This document shows positions 1 through 8,257 of a DNA stretch of 64,000 nt, piece after piece. Source of the DNA: a virus; IMG/VR virus record IMGVR_UViG_3300025011_000018, positions 90,103-154,102 of that record; one strand, written 5' to 3'. Within the stretch, counting starts at the first letter, position 1. Each line of letters opens with the position of its first letter. The position numbers and the translations under genes were made by a program. The notes under the pieces are model-generated. The model was not told where the DNA came from. It searched no databases and saw only the letters and a program-made list of their open reading frames with translations.

Positions 1-48
1 TTAAATTTCAATATTCAAAGTTTAGAATTTAAAGCTCTTTTTGATTAA
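1..48 (+). CDS. 3' end of an unidentified gene
   Basis: Frame 1 is open from the window edge to a TAA at 46-48 and encodes only the last 15 residues of a protein whose body lies outside the window. In SPbeta-like phages the genes before yonK include a DNA-binding protein and the YonO RNA polymerase, but 15 residues are too few to identify anything. The alternative is that this is untranslated sequence. About 160 bases of AT-rich non-coding DNA follow before the next gene. Confidence 0.3.
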   Translation, partial: LNFNIQSLEFKALFD

Positions 49-171
49 AGTTATAAAACATAAGTCTAAAAGCTCGATAAAATCCAAGATAAAAGGTTTA
101 AGTGTTGATTTAATTGACTTATAGTGATCCTCTTGGCTGGATAGTTACAAGTAAAATTTTATAGATAAATT

Positions 172-185
172 CAAAATATAAAAAC
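172..185 (+). repeat. First copy of the intergenic CTAAAATATAAAA-type motif
   Basis: A short motif close to CTAAAATATAAAAT recurs between genes, usually 10-20 bases before a ribosome binding site and always in the direction of transcription. Plus-strand copies lie near 172, 1739, 5177, 8229, 9757, 10366, 11392, 13764, 14667, 16824, 19105, 19294, 23968, 36187-36210, 47122, 54697 and 55438. Minus-strand copies lie near 59520, 59952, 60613, 60987, 61625, 62203 and 63456. Some overlap the stop codon of the gene before. SPbeta is known to carry repeated intergenic elements (SPBRE); whether this is the same element is not known to me. It could be a phage-specific promoter box or an A/U-rich translation leader. 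Confidence 0.7.
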
Positions 186-207
186 GGAATAAAAGGAGAA
201 AAATATT

Positions 208-402
208 ATGGCTAAAAGCAAGAATACGGTAAGTTTTAAAAATGCAGAGTTGATTTTTGGAGATAAAACAATTGAAATTCAGGAAACTGAAAAAGAATGT
301 GTAAAATGTTTCGATTTGATTGCAGAGTTGAAGAAATTTAAAAATATAAAAGGTATTGCTTTGACATTATCTAATGATGAAGAAATTGAACCAATAGATT
401 AA
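208..402 (+). CDS. YonK-like small phage protein
   Basis: A 64-residue protein with a clear AAAAGGAG ribosome binding site before its ATG. Its length and pattern (basic N-terminus, ETEKE...FDLIAELKKFKNIKGIALTLS core, acidic tail) resemble the SPbeta YonK family as I remember it; no domain of known function is visible. It is the first complete gene before the packaging genes, and the recurrent AATATAAAA motif sits just upstream. A family assignment from memory on such a short protein is only moderately secure. Confidence 0.55.
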   Translation: MAKSKNTVSFKNAELIFGDKTIEIQETEKECVKCFDLIAELKKFKNIKGIALTLSNDEEIEPID

Positions 403-512
403 AAAACTGGAAACCCCTTGCCATATAGTAGGGAACTGAAAATTCAGGTGAGTCACTACCAATAAGTGTGAAATTTAACATTGGTCGGGATGAAGACCTA
501 AAACTCATTCCC
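403..512 (+). ncRNA. Structured intergenic RNA with a possible H-type pseudoknot
   Basis: Between the YonK-like gene and the phosphoesterase gene several helices are visible: CTGAA/TTCAG at 436-447, GTGA/TCAC near 449-456, CCAAT/ATTGG near 459-484, and GGTC/GACC at 483-498. The GGGATGAA loop of the last helix can pair with TCATTCCC at 505-512, with one bulged base, giving a pseudoknot directly before a terminator. I do not recognise a known family. It may be an attenuator or simply the 3' untranslated region of the gene before. Confidence 0.4.
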
Positions 513-518
513 ATTGTA

Positions 519-548
519 TAAGGAGTTATAAACTAGCTCCTTATTTTT
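519..548 (+). terminator. Intrinsic terminator
   Basis: The inverted repeat TAAGGAG/CTCCTTA with a loop of about 11 bases is followed by TTTTTG. It separates the YonK-like gene and the structured RNA from the phosphoesterase gene. Confidence 0.7.
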
Positions 549-583
549 GTTTGTAAAATTAAGGAACAAAGGAGTGTATTCAT

Positions 584-1741
584 ATAGAATCACTAATTGA
601 GGTTTGCTATAAAAAGATTAATCATGAAATAGAAGATAATTGGTCTGATATAGCCGAAAAATATAACTACAAAGACGGAGAATCCCTGCGTCAATGGTTT
701 AAAAAATATAGACAATCTAAAAATGAACTTCCAAAAAGAGAAGATGTCAGAACTGTGCAAATAACTAAAACTTTAGATGAAATAGAATTAAAAAAAATAG
801 AATTAAAAAAAGAAAAAGTTAAAATGCAAGACCAGCGAAATGAATTAAATAAAGCAATACGTCAAACTGCTAGGTTTGAATCGTTGTCAGATTATATAAA
901 TCAAGCGTTCATAAACCTAAAAGATAAGGATTTTGTTTTTAAACCAATTGAGTTCAAAAAATATGAAAACAATGGAAATGATTTATTAGTTTGTTTAAAT
1001 GACCTTCATGCAGGAATAGTAGTTAAGAATTTTTGGAATGAGTTTGATTTTAATGAATTAAAAAATAGAATGAATTTATATTTGTCTAAAATTTTAGAAA
1101 AGAAAGATCTCCATAAATCGTATGGACTCCATGTATTTATTGGTGGCGATAATATTTCTGGGCTGATCCATAACTCTCTCAGATCAGAAAGCACTGCGAA
1201 CGTAATTGATCAAGTTATTATGGTTACAGAGTTGATTAGTAATTTTATTTATGAATTAAGTAAAAACTTTGCATTTGTTAGAATTATAAGTGTATCAGGC
1301 AATCATTCTAGATTATTTAGTAATAAATCCGATGCAGTAAAAGGAGAAAGGTTGGATAATATTACTCCTTGGTATCTAAAAGCTAAATTACAAAATGTAC
1401 AGAATGTTTATTTTATTGATAATGCAATTGATGAAAGTATTGGAGTATTAGATATTAAAGGTAAACTATATTATTTTGTTCATGGAGAATATGACACTCC
1501 AGCTAAAGTTATTCAAAATCTAACTATGATGCTAGGTTCTAAGCCTTATGCAGTCGCAATGTGTCATAGACATCATTTTGCCATTGATACTCAACATGAT
1601 TCTAAAGTTATAATGTCTGGATCAATGCTTGGAACAGATTCATACGCAATAGAAAATAGGCTTTCGGGTAAGGCAAGTCAAACTGTATGTGTATGTACTA
1701 ATGATGGTATAGATGGTTTTTATGATATTATTTTAAACTAA
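584..1741 (+). CDS. Calcineurin-like metallophosphoesterase with N-terminal HTH-like segment, probable ATA start
   Basis: The protein has the motifs of the calcineurin-like phosphoesterase superfamily in order (counted from the ATA start): LNDLHAG near residue 140, GGDN near 188, SGNH near 239, HGEYD near 300 and CHRHH near 328. It should be a metal-dependent nuclease or phosphatase. The first standard in-frame start is GTG at 755, but it has no ribosome binding site, and the frame stays open and codes like a protein from 563. An AAAGGAG site at 568-574 points to ATA at 584 (or ATT at 578). That adds a helix-turn-helix-like segment containing WSDIAEKYNY. A similar gene near this place in SPbeta is YonJ, from memory. 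The phosphoesterase call is firm; the start is an inference. Confidence 0.75.
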   Translation: MESLIEVCYKKINHEIEDNWSDIAEKYNYKDGESLRQWFKKYRQSKNELPKREDVRTVQITKTLDEIELKKIELKKEKVKMQDQRNELNKAIRQTARFESLSDYINQAFINLKDKDFVFKPIEFKKYENNGNDLLVCLNDLHAGIVVKNFWNEFDFNELKNRMNLYLSKILEKKDLHKSYGLHVFIGGDNISGLIHNSLRSESTANVIDQVIMVTELISNFIYELSKNFAFVRIISVSGNHSRLFSNKSDAVKGERLDNITPWYLKAKLQNVQNVYFIDNAIDESIGVLDIKGKLYYFVHGEYDTPAKVIQNLTMMLGSKPYAVAMCHRHHFAIDTQHDSKVIMSGSMLGTDSYAIENRLSGKASQTVCVCTNDGIDGFYDIILN

Positions 1742-1769
1742 AATATAAAAGAATAAAAGGAGATTTCAA

Positions 1770-2126
1770 ATGGAATTAATTGAAAAAATCAATGTTTATA
1801 ACGATAAAATAGTAAAAAGTTATTATATTAACGGCGCTTCAGTTTCGGCAGAAGATTATGGAGATGCACTAGAAGCTTGTGATGGCGATGAAGGAGAAGG
1901 TTGTGGATATGATTGTGATTGCTGTGATGATTATCCAGACCATGTTGAAGAATTAATAAAAGATTGTATTGAAGACATATCAAATCCAGAAGGAATTTGT
2001 GAAGATTGTTTAAAATCAAATTTGCGTAATTTGTATAACGAAGGCTATAAAGAAGGCTCAATAGATACTAGATTGGGATTGATTGGTCAACTTAGCGACG
2101 AAATAGAAGAATTTGAAGAAGATTAA
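1770..2126 (+). CDS. Acidic cysteine-rich phage protein
   Basis: A 118-residue, very acidic protein with a cysteine cluster (CGYDCDCCDD near residues 47-56) and two more cysteines in ICEDCLKSN near 80. The cysteines could bind a metal, but no classical zinc-finger spacing is evident. It has a good AAAAGGAG site and ATG, follows the phosphoesterase by 28 bases and carries the AATATAAAA motif in the gap. It lies just before the packaging genes. I do not recognise the family. Confidence 0.6.
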   Translation: MELIEKINVYNDKIVKSYYINGASVSAEDYGDALEACDGDEGEGCGYDCDCCDDYPDHVEELIKDCIEDISNPEGICEDCLKSNLRNLYNEGYKEGSIDTRLGLIGQLSDEIEEFEED

Positions 2127-2150
2127 TAATTGAATTTTGGGTGTATAGTG

Positions 2151-2172
2151 CCTGTCTGTAGGTTCAGACGGG
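2151..2172 (+). other. Strong intergenic hairpin
   Basis: CCTGTCTG and CAGACGGG form an 8-base-pair stem (one G-U) around a 6-base loop between two small genes. No uridine run follows, so it looks like an RNA processing or attenuation hairpin and not a terminator. Confidence 0.45.
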
Positions 2173-2233
2173 TATTCTTATGCTCAAAATTAGCATGAAA
2201 TGTGAATTTTAAGGAATAAAAGGAGGCAATTGT

Positions 2234-2362
2234 GTGAGTGATAAAATTTATACATTTGAAGATATTTGGTATATGCTTAAACAGTTTGCTATGAAAGATG
2301 AGTATAAAAGCATATTTAAAAAGATGCATGAGTTAGAGATAAGATTTATCTGGTCTAAATAA
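2234..2362 (+). CDS. Small phage protein (42 residues)
   Basis: A GTG-started frame of 42 residues follows a strong AAAAGGAGG site at about 2218-2225. The protein has an aromatic, mixed-charge sequence (YTFEDIWYMLKQF, then a basic ELEIRFIWSK end) and no recognisable domain. It lies 27 bases before the zinc-finger packaging gene and is probably transcribed with it. The ribosome binding site, the spacing and the lack of a competing frame support it as real; function unknown. Confidence 0.55.
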   Translation: MSDKIYTFEDIWYMLKQFAMKDEYKSIFKKMHELEIRFIWSK

Positions 2363-2389
2363 ATATAATTTATAAAAGAGGTGATTTAA

Positions 2390-3394
2390 ATGCCGAAGGT
2401 TGGTAAATCAATAAAAGTAGATAATAAAAAAGCACCTGACAAGATGATTTGTCAAAATATAAATTGTAAGTTAGCAGGAAAAGAACAATCAAACACGGCA
2501 TTTTATAATACCAATTCACAGTTAATGCCAAAGTATCCTGTTTGTAAAGCATGTGTTCAAAAAACAATTAATCTATCTGATATGGAGTCCGTATATAAGG
2601 TTTTAAAAGATATGGATATATTATTCGTTAAATCTATATGGGACTCTGTTTGTGAAAAAACTCCCAATAATCCGTTTGGCATCTATATTCGCCAGATGAA
2701 TTCATTGCCTCAATATCGTGGTATGAGTTGGAGAGACTCTATTTCTCTACCTCAATCAAATAATAATATACAGAATTTATCTGAGTTTGTGGCTACTGAT
2801 GATATATATGAAAAGTGGGGTTTTGGCTATTCTGCGGATGAATACAGTTATTTTGAGAAGAAATGGAATAAACTTATAGATAATTATGGAGAAAAAACAT
2901 CTCTTCATATTGAAGGTTTGAAAACTTATATTAGATTTAGAGTTAAAGAAGAAATGGCAACGGCAAAAGGGGATGTGAAAGACGCAAAAGACTGGGCTGC
3001 TTTAGCTTCGTCTGCCGCAACAGCAGCAAAAATCAATGTTTTACAACTATCTAAATCAGATATTAGTGGAGGCGTGGAATTACTTCCTCAATTGTTTGAA
3101 GCCGTTGAATCTAAAGTTGGTATAATTTCAATTTTACCAAAACTAAAAGAACAACCAATGGATGATGCTGATTTAATTATTTGGTGTATTATAAATTACA
3201 ACCGAAGACTTGAAGATAAATCAAGAATTGAATATAGAGAAATATGGAATTTTTACGATGAAATGCTTAATGAGTATTTTAATAATCAAGGATATACAAA
3301 AGATCAGATAATGATTGAAAAAGATAAAAGGAATAGTATATTTAGAGACTTAGGAAAAGTATACAGAGAGCCTGTTTATGAAGAAGGTGAATAG
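2390..3394 (+). CDS. Putative small terminase-like packaging protein with N-terminal zinc finger
   Basis: A 334-residue protein ending two bases before the large terminase start. Residues about 20-56 hold two cysteine pairs (CQNINC and CKAC), typical of a treble-clef zinc finger that contacts DNA. The rest is mostly alpha-helical by eye and acidic near the C-terminus. Its place directly before TerL and its N-terminal DNA-binding finger suggest a small terminase or a packaging recruitment factor (YonG-like in SPbeta, from memory). No small-terminase sequence motif proves this. The ribosome binding site GAGGTG precedes an ATG. Confidence 0.55.
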   Translation: MPKVGKSIKVDNKKAPDKMICQNINCKLAGKEQSNTAFYNTNSQLMPKYPVCKACVQKTINLSDMESVYKVLKDMDILFVKSIWDSVCEKTPNNPFGIYIRQMNSLPQYRGMSWRDSISLPQSNNNIQNLSEFVATDDIYEKWGFGYSADEYSYFEKKWNKLIDNYGEKTSLHIEGLKTYIRFRVKEEMATAKGDVKDAKDWAALASSAATAAKINVLQLSKSDISGGVELLPQLFEAVESKVGIISILPKLKEQPMDDADLIIWCIINYNRRLEDKSRIEYREIWNFYDEMLNEYFNNQGYTKDQIMIEKDKRNSIFRDLGKVYREPVYEEGE

Positions 3395-3396
3395 TT

Positions 3397-5166
3397 TTGG
3401 CTGGTTATCCTAAATTTGAAAGTAAAAATAATAAACACGAACACGATAGATATGATATATATGAACCAGAGTTTGAGTCTCCTTTTAAAGAATCGGAATA
3501 TAATTCAACTATAATTACAAAAAATATAAAAGAATTTTCTGAATTATGCTCATATCTTCGTTGGATGCCTGACATATTCTGGGATTTATACAAACCTGAA
3601 AGTGGTGGAATGAATTTTGATTTACATCAAAGAGTTATGATGAGATTATTGTCTAGATTTCCAGAAAACTACTTTTGCGCACCAAGAGGTATAAGTAAAA
3701 CGCAAATTCATATAATGTCACAATATCATACTGCCTGTTGTTTTCCGAATATAACATTATCAATAACAGCATCTACAAAAGAGAGTGCAGTTAAAATTTG
3801 GAAAGATAAACATGACGAAGTGATTAGATTTTATCCTTCTTTTGCCGCTAATATAAAAACAGCTAATTTCTCCAAAGATAGTGGAAGAGTAGAATTTGTA
3901 AATGGAGCAGTAATAGATAATCTTGCAAATTCACAGCAAAGTAAAGGCTTGAGACGTAGGCGTGGTGGATTAGAAGAATCAGCTTTAATAGATAAAGACA
4001 CATATGATGACTGTATTGAGCCAATTTTTAATATGGCAAGAACAACAATGACTGGTGATATAGATCCTGAAGAATTAAATGGTGCAATCAACAGGTATAG
4101 CACATCTGGGTATAAAAACTCTGATGAATTTTCCAAAATATTAACAATGTCAAGAGATATGATTGATTTAAAAGGAACGTTTGTATTTGGTTCAGATTGG
4201 TTTATCCCTGTGCATTTTGGTAGACAGAAAAAATCAGTTATTGATAAGGCAAGAAAAAGTAATCTAATTAGATTTAAACAAAATTATTTATGCGATTGGG
4301 TTGGAGTAAGTGATGGGGCATTAATTAATATAAGTAAATTGATTAAAGCAAGAGTAGTAAGTCCCCCAGAAATGGAATGTCCAAGAGATAAAAAAGGAAA
4401 TTTAGATTTATGTGAGTATGTAATTGGGGTAGATGTAGCAAGAAGTAGCTCTGAAAGTAATAATAAAACTTCAATAGTTGTTTTAAAAATTATAAGAAAT
4501 ACAAGTGGCTCTATTAGACAGATACAATTACATAATATAATCAATCCTCCAAATGGTTTAAATTATGAAGAACAGTCAGTTGTTCTAAAAAGAGTTTTTT
4601 ATAAATACGGAGGAAATTTAGATCTAATTAAATCAAGAGTAAAAGCTGTGGTAATTGACGGAAATACTATTGGACAAGGATTAGTGGAGAAATTATTAGA
4701 AGATGTTACAGATTATGAAACAAATGAAGAATATGGGGCTTGGGCGACTATTAACACAGATGATAAAACAAAATCTAAAAATGCTCCAAATATATTATAT
4801 GTATTAAAAGCTCAAGGAATCAACGGTGATATTATAAGAACTTTTATTAATTATGTAGAATCTAATAAATTAAAGTTGATTAAAACTTTTGATGATATAA
4901 AAGATAATTTGCCTAAAGATTTAAAAGAAGATTATTTACTAGATATTGAAGCCGCTTGCATCCAAGTGCAATTACTGATTGATGAAGTGGCAAACCTTAA
5001 ACTTAAGAAAACTCAAACCGCTGTAACAGTAGATCCAGTTATAAAAAGGATTGATAAAGATAGGTACTCAGCGACAGTTTACGCTCTATTTTATATATCA
5101 TTATTTTTAGAGAATGATATAGAAGAAGATGAGACAATTGATTGGCTAAGTTATTGCATGTATTAA
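3397..5166 (+). CDS. terL: Terminase large subunit
   Basis: The DNA-packaging motor ATPase/nuclease. Residues 94-102 (CAPRGISKT) form the Walker A-like loop. GGLEESALID near 190-199 is the likely Walker B and catalytic acid region. The C-terminal RNase H-like nuclease shows VIGVDVARSS near 342-351 and VVIDGNTIG near 418-426, with a later acidic site near DRYSATVY. The length of 589 fits full TerL. It starts at TTG with GAAGGTGAA upstream and is almost contiguous with the zinc-finger gene, so the two are translationally coupled. It matches SPbeta YonF in role and position. Confidence 0.93.
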   Translation: MAGYPKFESKNNKHEHDRYDIYEPEFESPFKESEYNSTIITKNIKEFSELCSYLRWMPDIFWDLYKPESGGMNFDLHQRVMMRLLSRFPENYFCAPRGISKTQIHIMSQYHTACCFPNITLSITASTKESAVKIWKDKHDEVIRFYPSFAANIKTANFSKDSGRVEFVNGAVIDNLANSQQSKGLRRRRGGLEESALIDKDTYDDCIEPIFNMARTTMTGDIDPEELNGAINRYSTSGYKNSDEFSKILTMSRDMIDLKGTFVFGSDWFIPVHFGRQKKSVIDKARKSNLIRFKQNYLCDWVGVSDGALINISKLIKARVVSPPEMECPRDKKGNLDLCEYVIGVDVARSSSESNNKTSIVVLKIIRNTSGSIRQIQLHNIINPPNGLNYEEQSVVLKRVFYKYGGNLDLIKSRVKAVVIDGNTIGQGLVEKLLEDVTDYETNEEYGAWATINTDDKTKSKNAPNILYVLKAQGINGDIIRTFINYVESNKLKLIKTFDDIKDNLPKDLKEDYLLDIEAACIQVQLLIDEVANLKLKKTQTAVTVDPVIKRIDKDRYSATVYALFYISLFLENDIEEDETIDWLSYCMY

Positions 5167-5214
5167 ATCAAATAATCTAAAATATAAAATAAATCCCAAG
5201 GAGGTGATACGTCT

Positions 5215-6717
5215 TTGCCAAAACAAAATAAAAAAACAACTTCAGTTATTGAACAAGCTATGCCTGAAGAAATTATATTCCAAAAACAAAATAAAATAAA
5301 CGATAATTTTTTTATACCTCGTAATTACGCAAGGAGTAATGTTCAGCCTCTTTGGGCGACAACTTCCACTACATCCGTAGGTTCTTTCACTAATGAACAA
5401 ATTGCCACAATGTTAAAAAATCCATATGCAAATTATAAACAATTACAGATGGTTAGTGAATACCTTATAAACACAAACAGTAATTATAATATTATCGTAG
5501 ATTATCTAGCAACAATAATGACATTTGACTATGTTCCATTTCCTTTTGGAATTACTGAAAACCAAACAACTGTTAAAAATAGGATTATGAATTCTTTGAA
5601 AATCATCTCGAAAATGAATTTAAAAAATATGTTTCCATATATGTTGAAACAAGCAATTATATATGGAGAATCATATTGGTATGATTTGAGTGATGGCGAT
5701 AACACAATTATTGAAAAATTACCAAAAGAAATATGTGTTCTTTCACAAATAGATGATGATAACTTATGGAGAATGTATATTGATTGTGCATTAATTCTTC
5801 CTACTAAAGTGTATGAATTGCCAGAAGAAATTCAAAATGCATATCACGACTATATAGAAAGAAAGAAGCCTAAAGGTAAAAAGAAAGTAAATGAATATAC
5901 TTTTATACCAGAAAGTTACTATGAAGTTAGTAAAAAGGGATTCGCAATTTTTATTCACATGGAAAAAAGGGCGCATGACTATCCCATGCTTGCGCATATG
6001 TTTTCAGATTTATCATTGTTGAATAGTGATAAGACATATTTTAATGAATTTATTAAAGACGATGCGGTGAAAACCGTACATCAAAAAATACCAACAAATG
6101 ATGAAGGTATACCTCTAATGCCAAAAGAGATAATAGAGGCTTATCATAATGCAAGTAAGGAAAATGTTGGAAGAAACATATCGGTCATGACGAACCCATT
6201 TATTGTCGAGGGAATAACATTAGATGGTTCTCAAAAATCAGCTATTAATGTTGTTGAACACGATATAAAAGTAATTCAAAATAACTCTGGTATATCAGAA
6301 ACAATATTCAATGCTAATACTACAAATGGATTGTCTTATAGCACTAAGGCTGATTCTGCTCGTATGTTCCCTACTTTATATTTTTTCACTAATTTTGTGA
6401 ATTATAAAATAAAGCAACATAAGTGTCAGGTTGAGTTTTTGCATATCAATATTTTTGAAAAAGTAGATGCACATGAAAGCCACAGGGCTGATTTATTAAG
6501 TGGTGGATCAAGAAGTTTATTTATGGCAACATCAGAAATTGACTTATATAGCTATATGAATTTGGCTGAAATGGAAAAGTTGTTGGATTTTGATAGTATG
6601 TTGCCACCCAAGGTTAATGCTAGTCAACAAAGCGGAATAGAAAACGACAACGGTAGACCAACTACCAAAGAAAAAGACAAGGCTGATAGTACCGTTGTCG
6701 TAGATGGATTTAAATAA
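5215..6717 (+). CDS. Portal protein
   Basis: A 500-residue protein right after TerL, starting at TTG 14 bases after the start of a strong AAGGAGGTGAT site. It should form the dodecameric ring at the capsid vertex through which DNA is packaged and to which the neck attaches. Length, position and an alpha/beta sequence typical of portals (for example the NSGISETIFNANTTNG segment before the C-terminal stem) support the call. The SPbeta equivalent is YonE. The C-terminal 40 residues are low-complexity and charged. Confidence 0.85.
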   Translation: MPKQNKKTTSVIEQAMPEEIIFQKQNKINDNFFIPRNYARSNVQPLWATTSTTSVGSFTNEQIATMLKNPYANYKQLQMVSEYLINTNSNYNIIVDYLATIMTFDYVPFPFGITENQTTVKNRIMNSLKIISKMNLKNMFPYMLKQAIIYGESYWYDLSDGDNTIIEKLPKEICVLSQIDDDNLWRMYIDCALILPTKVYELPEEIQNAYHDYIERKKPKGKKKVNEYTFIPESYYEVSKKGFAIFIHMEKRAHDYPMLAHMFSDLSLLNSDKTYFNEFIKDDAVKTVHQKIPTNDEGIPLMPKEIIEAYHNASKENVGRNISVMTNPFIVEGITLDGSQKSAINVVEHDIKVIQNNSGISETIFNANTTNGLSYSTKADSARMFPTLYFFTNFVNYKIKQHKCQVEFLHINIFEKVDAHESHRADLLSGGSRSLFMATSEIDLYSYMNLAEMEKLLDFDSMLPPKVNASQQSGIENDNGRPTTKEKDKADSTVVVDGFK

Positions 6718-6724
6718 TAATTTT

Positions 6725-6817
6725 AAATTAGAGAGATAGGAAGGATTAATTACCCTTCTAATAAGTGACCTCTGACATTTCTCTCTAATTTTATTTGTTC
6801 AGGGGAGAATTCAGGGG
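6725..6817 (+). promoter_or_regulatory. Homing-endonuclease leader RNA, copy A
   Basis: P1 pairs AAATTAGAGAG (6725-6735) with CTCTCTAATTT (6781-6791). ATAG (6736-6739) joins it to P2, GAAGG/CCTTC. TAATA (6759-6763) leads to P3, AAGTG/CATTT. The P3 loop CCTCTGA can pair with TCAGGGG at 6799-6805 and again at 6811-6817, the latter being the ribosome binding site of the endonuclease gene. Both the junction sequence and the loop-to-RBS pairing recur in the other copies. Confidence 0.7.
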
Positions 6818-6824
6818 GTATAAA

Positions 6825-7997
6825 ATGTTAATAAAATGGAATTACAAGTTAGTAAAAGAATACATTGAAAATTTAGGTATGATTTTAATAAGTGAGAAAT
6901 ATAAAAATGCTAGGACACCATTGATAATTAAAGATAACTGTGGTTATATGTACTATGTATCGCTCGATTCATTAAAGCGTCGTAATATACCGACAAAATT
7001 TTATATGAGTAATCCTTATACATTACACAATATAAAGTTATGGTGTACATTAAATAACAAAACATACGAACTTATTGATTATCATTATAAATCAAACGAT
7101 ACCTTAATGAAGTGGAAATGTTTAAAAGAAAATTACAAAGAAGAATTTCTTTCTAAATGGACAAATATCCAGACTGGATATGGTTGCCCTTATTGTGCGA
7201 ATCAAAAAGTAGGTGTATCTAATTGTCTTTCAACTACAAATCCAGAATTAGCCAAACAATGGCATCCAACTTTAAATGGAGATTTAACTCCATATGATTT
7301 TGTTAGCGGAAGTCATAATGAAGTTTGGTGGCAATGTTCTAAAAATCCTAAACATGAATGGAAGTCTATAATTTATAATAGAAATAGAGGAAATGACTGT
7401 CCTTATTGTATTAAAACATGTGGAGGATATACATTAGCAAGTTATAATTATAATCTTTTAATATGCAATCCTAAAGTTTCGGAAGAATGGAATTATAAGA
7501 AAAATGATAAAAGACCAGAGGAATATACTCCAGTTTCAGGTCAATATGTTTGGTGGATATGTAAAGAATGTAAACATGAATGGAATAGTAGAATTGCAGA
7601 TAGAGACGAAGGATGTGGGTGTCCGAAATGTAATGAATCAAAAGGAGAGAAAAAGATTAAAGATATATTAAGTAATTTTAACATTTCTCATGATAAAGAG
7701 TATACTTTTGATGATTTAATAGGTCTTGGTGGTGGACTATTAAGATTTGATGTATCAGTATTTTAGAACAATGAAAAAATAAATCTAAGGTTACTTATTG
7801 AATATGATGGAGTTTTTCATTATAAAAAACAGTATGATAATGATAATTTTGAATTATTAAAAGCACACGATAAATTAAAAGATGAATATTGTAAAAATAA
7901 TAATATTCCATTGCTTCGTATTCCCTATTGGGATTTTGATAACATAGAACAAATCTTACTTAAGGAGTTAAATATCAATTCAATTAAAACAATATAA
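6825..7997 (+). pseudogene. Zinc-ribbon/Vsr-like homing endonuclease interrupted by an in-frame TAG
   Basis: ATG at 6825 follows CAGGGGGT. The frame runs to TAG at 7764-7766 and then continues in the same frame to TAA at 7995-7997. The N-terminus shares a VKEYIENLG-type unit with the paralogue at 12788. Three zinc-ribbon units follow (CPYC, WWQC...CPYC, WWICKEC...CPKC, like DUF4379). The part after the stop is the nuclease domain: LLIEYDGVFHY, then YCKNNNIPLLRIPYWDFDNI. The paralogue at 17957 has an acidic residue where this gene has TAG. Without readthrough the product lacks its nuclease domain. It sits between portal and protease genes as a free-standing mobile gene. Confidence 0.8.
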
Positions 7998-8030
7998 TAA
8001 ATAAAAATAAGAATTAAAGAAGGTGTTACA

Positions 8031-8222
8031 ATGAAGTTTATCTACGTATTTTCAGATGACGTTGCGAAAGACATGGAAATCTCTGGTTTTAAAAAATTAG
8101 AAGAAAACAACGAAGTGAATATTGATGGTAAAAAGGCAATAGTTTTTCTTAACAATAAGGAGAGTTATTTAAATAAATATCAAAAACAATACATACTTCT
8201 TTCCAACAAATTATTCTTCTAA
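8031..8222 (+). CDS. Small phage protein before the protease gene
   Basis: A 63-residue protein with GAAGGTG before its ATG. It starts MKFIYVFSDD and contains GFKKLEENNEVNIDGKKAIVFLNN, a compact alpha/beta pattern with no known motif. It lies between the decayed endonuclease and the protease/scaffold gene, so it belongs to the head operon. I do not recognise a family; a small assembly factor is only a guess from position. Confidence 0.6.
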   Translation: MKFIYVFSDDVAKDMEISGFKKLEENNEVNIDGKKAIVFLNNKESYLNKYQKQYILLSNKLFF

Positions 8223-8257
8223 TTATTATAAATATAAAATAAAGGCGGTGAATATAT

